64,000 bases of DNA from VRUE01 sp963805475 (lineage in GTDB: Bacteria > Actinomycetota > Thermoleophilia > Solirubrobacterales > 70-9). Shown in pieces: positions 39,208-48,046 of the stretch. The notes under the pieces are model-generated. The model made no database searches. It was not told where the DNA came from and saw only the letters and a list, made by a program, of their open reading frames with translations. The translations under genes were made by a program, and so were the position numbers. The stretch spans positions 186,001 to 250,000 of the forward strand of contig CAWDUO010000010.1 of the NCBI GenBank assembly GCA_963805475.1, read 5' to 3'. Positions within the stretch are counted from its first letter, which is position 1. Each line of letters starts with the position of its first letter.

Positions 39208-39855
39208 CTAACTCGACCAGCCCGGGTAACGGCTCTTGATCCGCCACCTCCACGGCGGTTCTTCGCCGGCCGGGAAGTCGTACTGGTCGCGGCCGGGGAG
39301 GATCTCCAGGGGGACGAGGTCGGGGTCGTCCTTCAAGAGCACGCGGACGTGGCTCGCCGCTTCGATCTGGGCCTGGCCGGCCCGGCGCGCGACGCGTTCC
39401 CAGCCGAGGCCGGGACGGTAGAGCCAGTAGGTCAGCTCGACCCAGCCGGCGCCGCCGCGGCGGTCCTCGACCTGGGTGAAGGCGGTGATGCGGCGGTTCG
39501 CCGTCGTCACGTGCGGCCCGGCGGCGACCGCGCAGCTTTCGCGCCGGCAGCGGCGGAAGTCGACCGGCATCAGCGGCAGGCCGCCGGGTCCCGTGCGGGC
39601 GGCCGGCGACGGCGCGAGGGCGCGGGCGAGGCGGGCGAGCGGCCAGCCGTAGGCCGGCACCAGCGGGTGGTGCCGGCAGGGGCCGGGGGCGCGCGGCGCG
39701 CAGGCGAGGCGCCGCGCGATCGTGCCGCCGAGGCTGTTGCGCGGGTCGATTTCCCCGCCCGCCTCCAGCGCCGCGATCGCGGCGATCGCCAGCAGCGCGA
39801 TCAGCGCCGCCAGGCCCGCCTGCTCGACGCTCGCCGATCCCCGCTCGCTGCGCAT
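39208..39855 (-). CDS. Putative exported protein with pilin/TadE-like leader
   Basis: 215 residues from ATG 39855. The start MRSERGSASVEQAGLAALIALLAIAAIAAL resembles a class III (TadE/Flp) prepilin leader: Gly, small residues and a Glu at +5, followed by a hydrophobic helix. The remainder contains four cysteines (CAPRAPGPCRHH, CRRESCAV) and an extracellular-looking domain. No tad genes are nearby, so pilus assembly is not supported by context. A longer reading to 39954 would run into the divergent gene's promoter. Confidence 0.6.
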   Translation of the reverse strand: MRSERGSASVEQAGLAALIALLAIAAIAALEAGGEIDPRNSLGGTIARRLACAPRAPGPCRHHPLVPAYGWPLARLARALAPSPAARTGPGGLPLMPVDFRRCRRESCAVAAGPHVTTANRRITAFTQVEDRRGGAGWVELTYWLYRPGLGWERVARRAGQAQIEAASHVRVLLKDDPDLVPLEILPGRDQYDFPAGEEPPWRWRIKSRYPGWSS

Positions 39856-39957
39856 GCGGGCGACGCTAGGCGCCGCCGGCGCGCGCGTGGCGCGCCAAAT
39901 GAAAGGACTTCGCCTCGCGATTCGTGCGCCAGGCGCGCGTCTGCTTACATTCACCCC

Positions 39958-40221
39958 GTGGAGGGCTTCAACCTGTTCGGCGACCCAGACGAGTTCCGCG
40001 CCCGCATGGAGGAGCTCAGCGAGCAGATGCAGTCCTCCCAGCGCGTCGCCTGGGCCGACAACGCGATCAAGCTCGCGGTCGAGCTGACCGTCGCCTCGAT
40101 CGGCCGGATGGACCTCGCCGGCTCCAGCGACGAGCAGGCGATGCAGGCCCGCGACGCGATCCGCGTGCTCTTTCCCGAGGCTGTGACCCTGGTCCGCGAG
40201 GCTCGGGAAGGGTTGGCGTAG
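39958..40221 (+). CDS. Small conserved acidic protein
   Basis: 87 residues, GTG start (VEGFNLFGDPDEFRARMEELS). Predominantly alpha-helical and acidic with no known motif. A TTACAT box lies just upstream, so the message may be leaderless. The stop codon lies inside the outer arm of repeat copy C. Function unknown. Confidence 0.55.
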   Translation: MEGFNLFGDPDEFRARMEELSEQMQSSQRVAWADNAIKLAVELTVASIGRMDLAGSSDEQAMQARDAIRVLFPEAVTLVREAREGLA

Positions 40222-40396
40222 CGGGAAGGTCGCCTCAGAATCTCATCGCGCGCGTCTGGCGGCGGCGGACCAGCGCGATGCGGCGTCCTCAGTCGCCTGA
40301 ATAGCGCTGCTATTCAGGCTCCCTGCGTCCTTGCCTCGCTTGGTCCGGCGCTCGCCAGCCGCACACGCTGATCTCCTGAGTCAACCTTCCCGCTAC
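40218..40396 (-). repeat. Nested-hairpin repeat, copy C
   Basis: Outer arms GTAGCGGGAAGGT (40218-40230) and its exact reverse complement (40384-40396) contain the stop codons of the two convergent genes. Inside are CTGGCG/CGCCAG, GGACCAGCG/CGCTTGGTCC and a perfect 11-bp inner stem (GCCTGAATAGC, 40295-40305; GCTATTCAGGC, 40309-40319) with a GCT loop. Read on the minus strand it aligns closely with copy A. Confidence 0.85.
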
Positions 40397-41045
40397 AAGA
40401 GATCAAATTTGATGGAAATCGAACTGCCCCTTCCGAATGCCGTCCCTCCGAACTCGAGAGGGAGGGCCAAGGCGAAGGCCGGAATCGCGAGAGCAATGAC
40501 GATTATCCAATCGATGCGCCGCTGCCAGGCATTTTCCGCTCGCACCGGTTTTCCAACGCTAGGTTGTGGCCGAAGGTGGCGCTGTTGAGGAGGGTCTGCC
40601 ACATCGTCGCGATGCCCTTGGCGGGGGACCAGCGGGTGGATTCGACGACCTGGTCGCGGTTGGCGACGAGGCGGCGGACGGACTCGGGGGTGAAGAGATA
40701 GCGGGAGTCGGGCTCCAGCCCGGCCCAGCCGGCGCCGCCGATCCAGGCGGCGAACCCAGCCCGATTCAAGATCACCACATACGTTCCGCTGTTCCTTTGC
40801 CCCGTTATACGAGGAAAAGGAACAGCGGAAGCGAGCCGGTCGAGCTCGTGGAGGGCGTCCGCGGAGTCGCCCGGGGCGCCGACGACGCCCAGCCCGCAGC
40901 TCTCGCAGCGGCTGACCGGGCCGGCGAGGCCGGGCCGGCGGTCGAGCCAGCCGAAGAGCGGCTCGCCGCAGGCCGGGCAGGGCGGGTTGTCCGGCCCGGC
41001 GCCCGCCTCGAGCGGCACGACCTTCCTATGTCCCGTCTCCGCCAT
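40393..41045 (-). pseudogene. Zinc-ribbon/C-terminal membrane protein, frameshifted and carrying a palindromic insert
   Basis: The N-terminus has a zinc ribbon (CPACGEPLFGW...CESCGLGVVG). The middle (SRYLFTPESVRRLVANRDQVVE, GIATMWQTLLNSATFG) reads on to an early stop at 40503. The expected C-terminus, WQRRIDWIIVIALAIPAFALALP (a membrane helix), is in another frame and ends at 40393. Loss of one A from an A-run near 40548 would explain this. A 47-base hairpin repeat (40784-40830) lies inside the reading frame and adds a SAVPFPRITGQRNSG-like segment. I do not recognise the family; probably inactive. Confidence 0.65.
40784..40830. repeat. GCTGTTCC hairpin, copy 2 (inside a reading frame)
   Basis: Arms TTCCGCTGTTCCTTT and AAAGGAACAGCGGAA are exact reverse complements; the spacer (GCCCCGTTATACGAGGA) can pair further around TTATA. 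Same length (47) and arms as copy 3. Confidence 0.85.
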
Positions 41046-41051
41046 TTATGT

Positions 41052-41090
41052 CAAACTTGAGAAACGCAAAATTCAAATCTCAAGTTTGTG
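41052..41090 (+). promoter_or_regulatory. AT-rich inverted repeat upstream of the AlbA_2 gene
   Basis: CAAACTTGAGA (41052-41062) and its exact reverse complement TCTCAAGTTTG (41080-41090) are 17 bases apart. The area (41040-41130) is strikingly AT-rich for this genome. Probably the operator/promoter of the following regulator gene. Confidence 0.6.
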
Positions 41091-41124
41091 TATATTTGAG
41101 CTTGCCCCGACACGGATCGCAATT

Positions 41125-42771
41125 ATGTCATTTCCCCTTTTTCACCCGGAAAGCCGAGCGCCAAGGCCGCTGGCCCTGTCTCAAGCGGAGTTCGGCGAGA
41201 CATTTCCCCGTGAGGACCAGCATGTCGAGCGTAAGAGCGGGTTTGGAAGCCGCGCGCTCCAAGAGGCGGTGGTCGCGTTCTCCAACTCCGAAGGCGGTGT
41301 GATCCTGATTGGGGTCGACGACTCCGGAACGGTGCTGGGAAAGCAGCTGACTCAGGGCATCGAAGAGTCGATCCACCAGGCCGTCGCGACCATTCGGAAT
41401 CCGGGACGCTACGAGGTCCACCAGCTCCTCGTCGAGCAGACCCCGATCGTCGTCCTCTCGGTGGAGCGACGGATCCAGGGCTTCGCCCAGACCGCAAACG
41501 GCCGTGTGCTCGTCCGTCGCGGAGCGATGAACGCCGCGCTTTTCGACGCCGAGCTTTTCGAATTCATCTCGAGCCGGGCGCTGGAGCGGTTTGAGCTGGA
41601 AGACTCAGGCGTCTCCCGCATCGATGCCGACGCCGAGTTGGTGGATGAGGTGGCGGGCGCTCTCGGCTGGAGCGGCGACTCGGAAATCGAGGAGCGCCTG
41701 CGTGAGCAGGGACTCCTGCTGCCGAACTCCGATCGACTCACCGTCGCCGGCGCTCTGTACCTGCTCCGCAGTCCACAGGACGTTCTCGCGAAGGCCTTCA
41801 TCGAGTTGCGCCGCTACCCGGAGGGGGAGAGCGTCGACCCGGACAAGCGAACCGAGATCTGCGGTCCGATCCACCATCAGGTGGCGGAGGCGACCGAGCA
41901 GGTCATACAGGAGCTGGGCTCGGAGGTCGTGGTCCTTGGCTTGAGGCGACATGACCTGCCGCGGTTGCCCCGCGTCGTGGTTCGCGAGGCGCTGGCGAAC
42001 GCGGTGGTCCATCGCTCGTATGAGACCAGTGGCGCCGGCATCAGGGTCGACCTTCGACCAGGCGTGGTCACCGTCTCGTCTCCCGGCTCGCTGCCCGCCC
42101 CCGTCACCATCGACAACATCCGCGACGCCCAGTCGTCCCGCAACCCCCGGTTGATCGCCCTGATGCGACGCTTCCGACTCGCTGAGGACGCGGGACGGGG
42201 GGTGGACGTCATGCAGGACTCGATGATGGAGGAGCTGCTCGATCCGCCGGCGTTCGTCGACACCGGGCACTCGGTTGAGGTCTCTCTGCCTGTGCGGGGG
42301 GGCGTCACGACGGCTGAGCGGGCATGGGTGCGCGAGATCGAGGCGCGTGGGGAGATCGAGCCAGTCGATCGCATCCTCCTCGTTCACGCCGCGAGGGGGG
42401 AGGAGCTGACCAACGCCAGGGTGAGGGAGATCGCCCACGTGGATCGTTTTGCGGCAACCCAGGCCCTCGGGCGCCTCCGCGACGCGGGTTTTCTCAGCCA
42501 GCGCGGCAATCGCGGCGGCGCGGTGTATGAGCTGCAAGGGGGACTGGAACCTCCGGCCGGCCTTCGCCTGGATCGAGGCGAACTCAAGGATCTCGTCTGC
42601 GAGATGGCCGAGGAGCAGTCGCTGCAGAACGCCGACGTACGCGCCAGGACGGGATTGGATCGGCTGGACGCGCTGACCCTGCTCAACGAGCTCGTCGCAG
42701 AGGGTCGCCTGGCGCGAGTCGGCCAGCGCCGCGGCAGTCGCTACGTGAAGGTGGAGGGTGGGTCGGGGTGA
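41125..42771 (+). CDS. AlbA_2/Schlafen-type ATP-binding transcriptional regulator (COG2865-like)
   Basis: 548 residues from ATG 41125. N-terminal AlbA_2 (Schlafen) domain: VERKSGFGSRALQEAVVAFSNSEGGVILIGVDDSG. Then a GHKL-ATPase-like C-terminal region (VVREALANAVVHRSYE...GVVTVSSPGSLP, RNPRLIALMRRFRLAEDAGRGVDVM) and winged helices at the end. COG2865 members are predicted regulators, and relatives occur in mobile islands and some defence loci. Base composition is lower in GC than in neighbouring genes, and the gene sits beside a broken gene and repeats, suggesting horizontal acquisition. Confidence 0.8.
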   Translation: MSFPLFHPESRAPRPLALSQAEFGETFPREDQHVERKSGFGSRALQEAVVAFSNSEGGVILIGVDDSGTVLGKQLTQGIEESIHQAVATIRNPGRYEVHQLLVEQTPIVVLSVERRIQGFAQTANGRVLVRRGAMNAALFDAELFEFISSRALERFELEDSGVSRIDADAELVDEVAGALGWSGDSEIEERLREQGLLLPNSDRLTVAGALYLLRSPQDVLAKAFIELRRYPEGESVDPDKRTEICGPIHHQVAEATEQVIQELGSEVVVLGLRRHDLPRLPRVVVREALANAVVHRSYETSGAGIRVDLRPGVVTVSSPGSLPAPVTIDNIRDAQSSRNPRLIALMRRFRLAEDAGRGVDVMQDSMMEELLDPPAFVDTGHSVEVSLPVRGGVTTAERAWVREIEARGEIEPVDRILLVHAARGEELTNARVREIAHVDRFAATQALGRLRDAGFLSQRGNRGGAVYELQGGLEPPAGLRLDRGELKDLVCEMAEEQSLQNADVRARTGLDRLDALTLLNELVAEGRLARVGQRRGSRYVKVEGGSG

Positions 42772-42802
42772 CCCGATCGGCGCCCGCGGATACGGTACGG
42801 AT

Positions 42803-43249
42803 ATGAAGCTCGGCGAGATCATGACTCCCGGCGTCGTCACCGCGGCGCCCGAGGCGAGCGCGGTCTCGGTCGCCCGCCAGATGCGCGACAACCGCGTCGG
42901 CTCGGTCGTGATCGTCGACCCGGCGGGTGCGCCGGTGGCGATGGTCACCGACCGCGACCTGGCGCTGCGGGTCTTCGCCGAGGGCGTCGACCCCGGGGCG
43001 GCGGTCGGCGAGCACGCCTCGCGCCCGCTGGTCTGCGGCGAGCCGGAGATGGAGCTGGAGGAGGCGGCGGCGCTGATGGTCCAGCACCGGGTGCGGCGCC
43101 TGCCGGTCCTCGACGGCGGCGAGCTCGCCGGGATCGTCACCCTCGACGACATCGCCGTGCGCACCGGCGACCTCGAGGTCGCGCAGCGGATGACCGCCGA
43201 GGTGATCGAGGGCGCCCTGCCCCAGTTCTACTTCCACGAGCGGGGCTGA
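42803..43249 (+). CDS. CBS-domain protein
   Basis: 148 residues, two tandem CBS motifs (~7-60 and ~72-125: GEIMTPGVVTAAPEASAVSVA..., RVRRLPVLDGGELAGIVTLDDIA), which usually bind adenosine nucleotides. Stand-alone members act as energy or redox sensors that bind partner enzymes. ATG 42803 is chosen; upstream codons extend into the end of the previous gene's tail. Lies 10 bases before the membrane protein gene. Confidence 0.88.
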   Translation: MKLGEIMTPGVVTAAPEASAVSVARQMRDNRVGSVVIVDPAGAPVAMVTDRDLALRVFAEGVDPGAAVGEHASRPLVCGEPEMELEEAAALMVQHRVRRLPVLDGGELAGIVTLDDIAVRTGDLEVAQRMTAEVIEGALPQFYFHERG

Positions 43250-43259
43250 GCGAGCGCCG

Positions 43260-44042
43260 ATGCCCGACAAGGCGACGATCTTGGCCTGGGAGGCGCGCTG
43301 GGCGCGCCCGGTGGCGCTGGCGACCTTCGCCTCGATCCTGCTGATAATCGCGGCGATCCTCGTCGCCAGCCAGGGGGTCGGCGGCGGCAGCGGCGAAGCG
43401 GAGCTGCTGCGCAACGTGCAGGCCCACCGCGGCGACCAGCTGCTCTCCAGCATCCTGCAGGCGCTCGGCGTCGGCCTGCTCGCGGCGCCGCTCTACTACC
43501 TCTTCCGCGCCGCCAAGGCGCGCAGCGAGAAGATGCGCGGCCAGCTGGTCGGCGTGGTCGTCGCCGCGCCGCTGTTCCTCGCCGCGCTGGCGATCCTCAG
43601 CGGCGTCTCGACCCTGCACGCGGCCTCGGAATTCGTCACCCACGAAGTCCCCCGCCTGACCGCCAAGGGGATCGGCCTGAGCAGCGACAAGGCGAACGAA
43701 GCGGCGAACGAAGCGATCGCCGAAGCGCCGCTGCGCCCGCTCGCCGCCGGCTTCGCGATCGCCGGCCAGATCGGCTTCCTCGTGGCGATGGTCTACACCT
43801 CCCTCTACGCAATGCGGACCGGCCTGCTGACCCGCTTCTGGGGCTCGCTCGGCATCGCCCTCGGCGCCGTCTCCTTCATCTTCTTCCAGTTCGCCCTGGT
43901 CTGGTTCCTCTACCTCGCCCTACTGCTGCTCGGCTGGCTCCCGGGCGAGAAGCCGCCGGCCTGGCGCAGCGGCGAAGCCGAGCCCTGGCCGACGCCGGGG
44001 GAAAAGATCGCGGGCGGCGATGAGGCCGGATCTGACGAGTGA
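43260..44042 (+). CDS. Multi-pass membrane protein, DUF4386-like
   Basis: 260 residues with about six hydrophobic segments (residues ~18-38, 62-80, 94-114, 160-185, 193-212, 215-232) and a hydrophilic tail. There is a ~50-residue external region (HAASEFVTHEVPRLTAKG...EAPLRP). No catalytic motif. The last 23 bases overlap the ABC ATPase gene, and the two are probably translated together; it may be an accessory of the exporter (inference). Confidence 0.65.
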   Translation: MPDKATILAWEARWARPVALATFASILLIIAAILVASQGVGGGSGEAELLRNVQAHRGDQLLSSILQALGVGLLAAPLYYLFRAAKARSEKMRGQLVGVVVAAPLFLAALAILSGVSTLHAASEFVTHEVPRLTAKGIGLSSDKANEAANEAIAEAPLRPLAAGFAIAGQIGFLVAMVYTSLYAMRTGLLTRFWGSLGIALGAVSFIFFQFALVWFLYLALLLLGWLPGEKPPAWRSGEAEPWPTPGEKIAGGDEAGSDE

Positions 44043-44742
44043 CCCGGTCGTAAGCCTTCGCGGGGTCCGCAAGACCTACGGCGAGGGCGAGGTCGCGGTG
44101 CACGCCCTGCGCGGGGTCGACCTCGAGATCCGGCCGGAGGAGTTCGTCGTCCTGCTCGGGCCGAGCGGCTCGGGCAAGACCACGCTGCTCAACCTGGTCG
44201 GCGGGATCGAGCCGGCCAGCGACGGGGAGATCCTCGTCGGAGGCAGCGACGTCACCGAGCTCGACGAGGAAGGGCGGACCCGCTTCCGCCGCGAGACCGT
44301 CGGCTTCGTCTTCCAGTTCTTCAACCTGATCCCGACCCTGACCGCGCTGGAGAACGTCGAGCTGGTCGCCGAGCTGGGCGACGGCGCCGAGCGCGCGCCG
44401 GAGATGCTCGAGCGGGTCGGCCTGGGCGACCGCATGGACAACTTCCCGGCCCAGCTCTCGGGCGGCGAGCAGCAGCGCGTCGCGGTCGCCCGGGCGCTCG
44501 CCGGCGCCCCGCGCGTGCTGCTCGGCGACGAGCCGACCGGGGCGCTCGACCTGGAGACCGGCCGCACCGTGCTGGCCCTGCTGCACGAGCTCAGCCACGA
44601 GCTGCGCCAGACGGTCCTGCTCGTCACCCACAACGCCGTGATCGCCCGCATGGCCGACCGCGTGCTGCACATGCGCGACGGCCGCATCGTCGGCGACGAG
44701 CGCAACGAATCGCCGCTTCCGGCCGAGCGGCTCGAGTGGTGA
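44020..44742 (+). CDS. ABC transporter ATPase, MacB/LolD-like
   Basis: 240 residues. Walker A GPSGSGKTTLLN, Q-loop, signature LSGGEQQRVAVARAL, Walker B VLLGDEPTGALD, H-switch LLVTHN. MacB/FtsE-type ATPases work with FtsX-fold permeases and move lipids, lipoproteins or peptides rather than small solutes. The permease is encoded 7 bases downstream. Confidence 0.93.
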   Translation: MRPDLTSDPVVSLRGVRKTYGEGEVAVHALRGVDLEIRPEEFVVLLGPSGSGKTTLLNLVGGIEPASDGEILVGGSDVTELDEEGRTRFRRETVGFVFQFFNLIPTLTALENVELVAELGDGAERAPEMLERVGLGDRMDNFPAQLSGGEQQRVAVARALAGAPRVLLGDEPTGALDLETGRTVLALLHELSHELRQTVLLVTHNAVIARMADRVLHMRDGRIVGDERNESPLPAERLEW

Positions 44743-44749
44743 GGTAGGC

Positions 44750-47119
44750 GTGGGGTCGCGGACGCTGCGCACGAAGGCGCGCCGCGACATGCGCCGCCAG
44801 CGCGGCTCCTTTCTGGCGATCGCGGTGACGATCTTCCTCGGCGTGACGCTCTTCGGGGCCAGCTACGACGCCTACCGCAACCTCGACTCCTCCTACCAGC
44901 GTTCCTTCGTCGAGTACCGCTTCGCCGACCTGACGGTGAGCGGCGGCGCGGTCGGCCGCCTGGCGCGCGAGGCGCGCGAGACGCCCGGGGTCGCGGCGGT
45001 GCAGGAGCGCACCCAGGCCGACCTGCCGCTGCACGTCGGGCGCGACAAGCTGCTCGGCCGGGTCGTCGGGCTGCCGGCGGCGGGGCAGCCGGCCGTCAAC
45101 CGGGTCGAGGTCGAAGGCGGCGGCTACCTGCGCCCGGACGACCCGCGAGGGGTCCTGGTCGAGAAGCACATGGCCGAATCCTTCGGCCTGAAGGTCGGCG
45201 ACGCGGTGACCGCGGTCGGGGCGGGCGGGCCGGAGCGGCTGCGGATCGTCGGCGTCGCCTCCTCGCCGGAGTACTTCTGGCCGGCGCGCAGCCGCCAGGA
45301 CATCCTGCCGGCGCCGAAGGACTTCGGCGTGCTCTTCGCCCCCGAAGCGACGGCGCGCCGGCTGGCCGGGGCGAGCGCTCCCAACCAGGCGGCGATCTAC
45401 TACGCCGGCGGCGGCGAAGACCCGGCCCTGACGGCGAAGCTGAGCCGCGAGGCGACGGCTCTCGGCGCCACGGACGTGCTCACCCGCGCCGACCAGCCCT
45501 CCAACAGCGCCCTCCAGCAGGACGTCAAGAGCTTCCGCGAGCTGGCCGTTCTCTTCCCGCTGCTCTTCCTCACCGCGGCGGCGCTGGCGACCGGGGTGTT
45601 GATGCGCCGCCTGGTCACCGCCCAGCGGCCGACGATCGGCATGCTGCGCGCCTGCGGCCGTTCGCGCGGGGAAGTCGTGGCGCACTACCTCACGTTCGGC
45701 CTGGCGGTCGGCCTTGCCGGCGGCGTGCTCGGCGCCGCGGCGGGCGTGGCCCTCGCCGGCGTCACCACCCGCGCCTACACGGGCCAGCTCTCGATCCCGA
45801 TCACGCTGACCTCGATCTCGCCGCTGACCGCGCTGATCGGCCTGCTCTTCGGCCTGCTCACCGGGGCGCTCGCGGCGGCGCTGCCGGCCTTCGCCGCGGC
45901 GCGCGTCCCCCCGGCCGAGGCGATGCGGCGCTTCGCCCCGGCGCGGCGCGGCGGCCTCAGCCTCGCCGAGCGGCTGCTGCCGCCGCTGCAGCGCCTGCCG
46001 GTGCGCTGGCGGATGACCCTGCGCGCGGTCGGCCGCAACCCGCGCCGCTCGCTCTCGACGATCTTCGGCGTCGTCCTCGCGCTAACCCTGATCCTCGTCT
46101 CCTGGGGGATGATCGACACGACTCAGATCCTGGTCGACCGCCAGTACGGCGAAATCGACCGCCAGGACGCCGAGCTCTACTTCCGCGGCGCCTTGGACCG
46201 GGAAGACATGCGGCGCCTGCGACGGGCCGGCGGCGTGGCGGAAGCCGAAGCGGGGGTCGACGTCCCGGTCGCGCTGCGGGCCGGCGGCCGCGGCTACCAG
46301 ACGGCGCTGAAAGGGTTCGCCAGGGACACGACCATGCACGGCTTCCGCCCCGTCGGGGGCGGCGCGACGGAGCTGCCCGCGAAGGGGCTGCTGGCCGGGC
46401 AGGCGCTGGGCTCGAAGCTGGGCGTCGGGGTGGGCGACGAGATCCGGGTCAGCGCGCCGGGCAGCGGCGCCTCGGTGCGGGCGCCGCTGAAGGGCTTCCT
46501 CGAAGAGCCGCTCGGCACCTACGTCTACGCGCCGCTGGGGCCGATCCGCGAGCTGGCCGGGCCGCGGCTCGGGCTCGGCAACGTCGCCTACGTCCGCTAC
46601 GCGCCGGGCGTCGACCGCGAAGCGATGCGGCGGCGGCTCAGCGCCTTGCCCGGGGTCGTCGCCTTCGGCGACTCCAACGCCCTGCGCGACATGGTCGACG
46701 AATACCTCGGCCTCTTCTACGCCTTCGTCGGGATCATGCTGCTGTTCGGCGCGGCGATGGCCTTCGCCCTCCTCTACAACTCGATCCAGGCCAACCTCGC
46801 CGAACGGGCGGTCGAGGTGGCGACGCTGCGCGCGGCGGGCATCCGCTTCCGCAGCCTCTCGCGGATGATCACCGCGGAGAACTTCCTCTTCACGGCGATC
46901 GGCATCGTCCCCGGGCTGATCGTCGGGGTCGAGGTCTCGCGCCTCTTCCTCGCCTCCTTCGGCAGCGACGCCTTCAGCTTCGACCTCCAGATCAGGGCCT
47001 CGACCCTTGTCCTCTCGGCGCTGGCGATCCTCGCCGTCTCGCTGCTGTCCGAGCGACCCGGCCTGCGCGCCGTGAAGAAGCTCGATATCGCTCAGGTGGT
47101 GAGGGAGCGAGCAGCCTGA
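44750..47119 (+). CDS. FtsX-family ABC transporter permease
   Basis: 789 residues, GTG start with GAGGTAG just upstream. One N-terminal helix (~20-40), a large external MacB-like domain (~45-255), three helices (~265-380), a cytoplasmic link, another helix (~430), a second external domain (~440-650) and three final helices. The duplicated FtsX layout is normal for single-gene permeases that dimerise with a MacB ATPase; the ATPase is directly upstream. Exporter of unknown lipid or peptide substrate. Confidence 0.9.
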   Translation: MGSRTLRTKARRDMRRQRGSFLAIAVTIFLGVTLFGASYDAYRNLDSSYQRSFVEYRFADLTVSGGAVGRLAREARETPGVAAVQERTQADLPLHVGRDKLLGRVVGLPAAGQPAVNRVEVEGGGYLRPDDPRGVLVEKHMAESFGLKVGDAVTAVGAGGPERLRIVGVASSPEYFWPARSRQDILPAPKDFGVLFAPEATARRLAGASAPNQAAIYYAGGGEDPALTAKLSREATALGATDVLTRADQPSNSALQQDVKSFRELAVLFPLLFLTAAALATGVLMRRLVTAQRPTIGMLRACGRSRGEVVAHYLTFGLAVGLAGGVLGAAAGVALAGVTTRAYTGQLSIPITLTSISPLTALIGLLFGLLTGALAAALPAFAAARVPPAEAMRRFAPARRGGLSLAERLLPPLQRLPVRWRMTLRAVGRNPRRSLSTIFGVVLALTLILVSWGMIDTTQILVDRQYGEIDRQDAELYFRGALDREDMRRLRRAGGVAEAEAGVDVPVALRAGGRGYQTALKGFARDTTMHGFRPVGGGATELPAKGLLAGQALGSKLGVGVGDEIRVSAPGSGASVRAPLKGFLEEPLGTYVYAPLGPIRELAGPRLGLGNVAYVRYAPGVDREAMRRRLSALPGVVAFGDSNALRDMVDEYLGLFYAFVGIMLLFGAAMAFALLYNSIQANLAERAVEVATLRAAGIRFRSLSRMITAENFLFTAIGIVPGLIVGVEVSRLFLASFGSDAFSFDLQIRASTLVLSALAILAVSLLSERPGLRAVKKLDIAQVVRERAA

Positions 47120-47125
47120 CGGCCG

Positions 47126-48046
47126 TCAGGTCAAGGTCGTCGGTCTCAAGGGATTGCTCTCGCCGACGATCGTCTTGCGGTAGGAGCGCCAGCCGTGGAA
47201 GTTGCCGTGCCACTCGTCGTCCGCCGGTTGGGCCGGGTGCTCGAGCGGCGACATGTGGCCGCTGGAGATCAGGCGGTCGTGCAGCTCGACGTCGGCGGAG
47301 AGGTCGCGCTGGCCGGCGTGGGTCAGGTAGCTGACTCGGGCGCAGCGGCCGGCCGAGACCTTCAGCAGGACCTCGAGCGAGTCGACCTGCTCGCGGTCCT
47401 CCGGGCGGATCAGCGGCAGGTGCCACTCGTCGTCGCCGAGCGCGGCAGGCTCGGAGGCCTCTCGGGCGTCGCGCATCGCCGTCGCGATCCGCCTGATCTC
47501 CGGCTGGGCGTCGCCGTGGCAGCGCAGGTTGAAGAAGTTGTCCCACTCGGTCGCGGTGACGATCACCGTGTGCCACATGAACGGCTCCAGCAGCCGGTTG
47601 GCGACCTGCTTGTGGACGTTGAGCCATCCCTCCGGACGATCCTCCCCCTTATATAGACGCTCGACCCGGTCCAGCGCGGCGGCCAGGTCCTCGTCCGGCG
47701 CGACCTCGTCCGGGCCGGCGATGAGCGCGAGGACGTGGCGCACGGCGTCGTCGCGGGCGCCCAGCCACTCGCCCTCGGCGGCGAGCCTGGCCTCGCCCTC
47801 GAGCGGCGCGCCCGCCTGCATGCCGGGCTGGTTGGCGCCGAACTCGATCGGCACGTAGGGGTGCTCGAGGACGCGGCGCAGCTGCTTGAAGATCGGGATC
47901 GCGCGCGAGCTGGCCGAGTTGCGCGAGAAGACGCGGTGGGTGTTGAACTCGGCGAGGACGAAGCGCGGGAAGGTCGCTTCGAGCGTGGTCAGCCGGTGCC
48001 CCGCGGGGGAGAGGGAGTCGGCGAGGACCTTGGCGTCGAAGCTCAT
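47126..48046 (-). CDS. thyX: FAD-dependent thymidylate synthase
   Basis: 306 residues. The flavin/dUMP-binding motif appears as FNTHRVFSRNSASSRAIP, a divergent form of the classical RHRxxSxNExSxRY, with a second block KVSAGRCARVSYLTH and a C-terminal SPLEHPAQP...FHGWRSYRK. It makes dTMP using NAD(P)H and methylenetetrahydrofolate. It is longer than classical ThyX (~220-250) because of an inserted helical region around 85-130. Essential in genomes without ThyA. The ATG is 8 bases before the divergent upstream region. Confidence 0.87.
   Translation of the reverse strand: MSFDAKVLADSLSPAGHRLTTLEATFPRFVLAEFNTHRVFSRNSASSRAIPIFKQLRRVLEHPYVPIEFGANQPGMQAGAPLEGEARLAAEGEWLGARDDAVRHVLALIAGPDEVAPDEDLAAALDRVERLYKGEDRPEGWLNVHKQVANRLLEPFMWHTVIVTATEWDNFFNLRCHGDAQPEIRRIATAMRDAREASEPAALGDDEWHLPLIRPEDREQVDSLEVLLKVSAGRCARVSYLTHAGQRDLSADVELHDRLISSGHMSPLEHPAQPADDEWHGNFHGWRSYRKTIVGESNPLRPTTLT

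Noticed and set aside
39208..39855. Flp/Tad pilus locus
   Set aside because: Only a leader-like N-terminus is seen; no prepilin peptidase, secretion ATPase or other tad gene is nearby.
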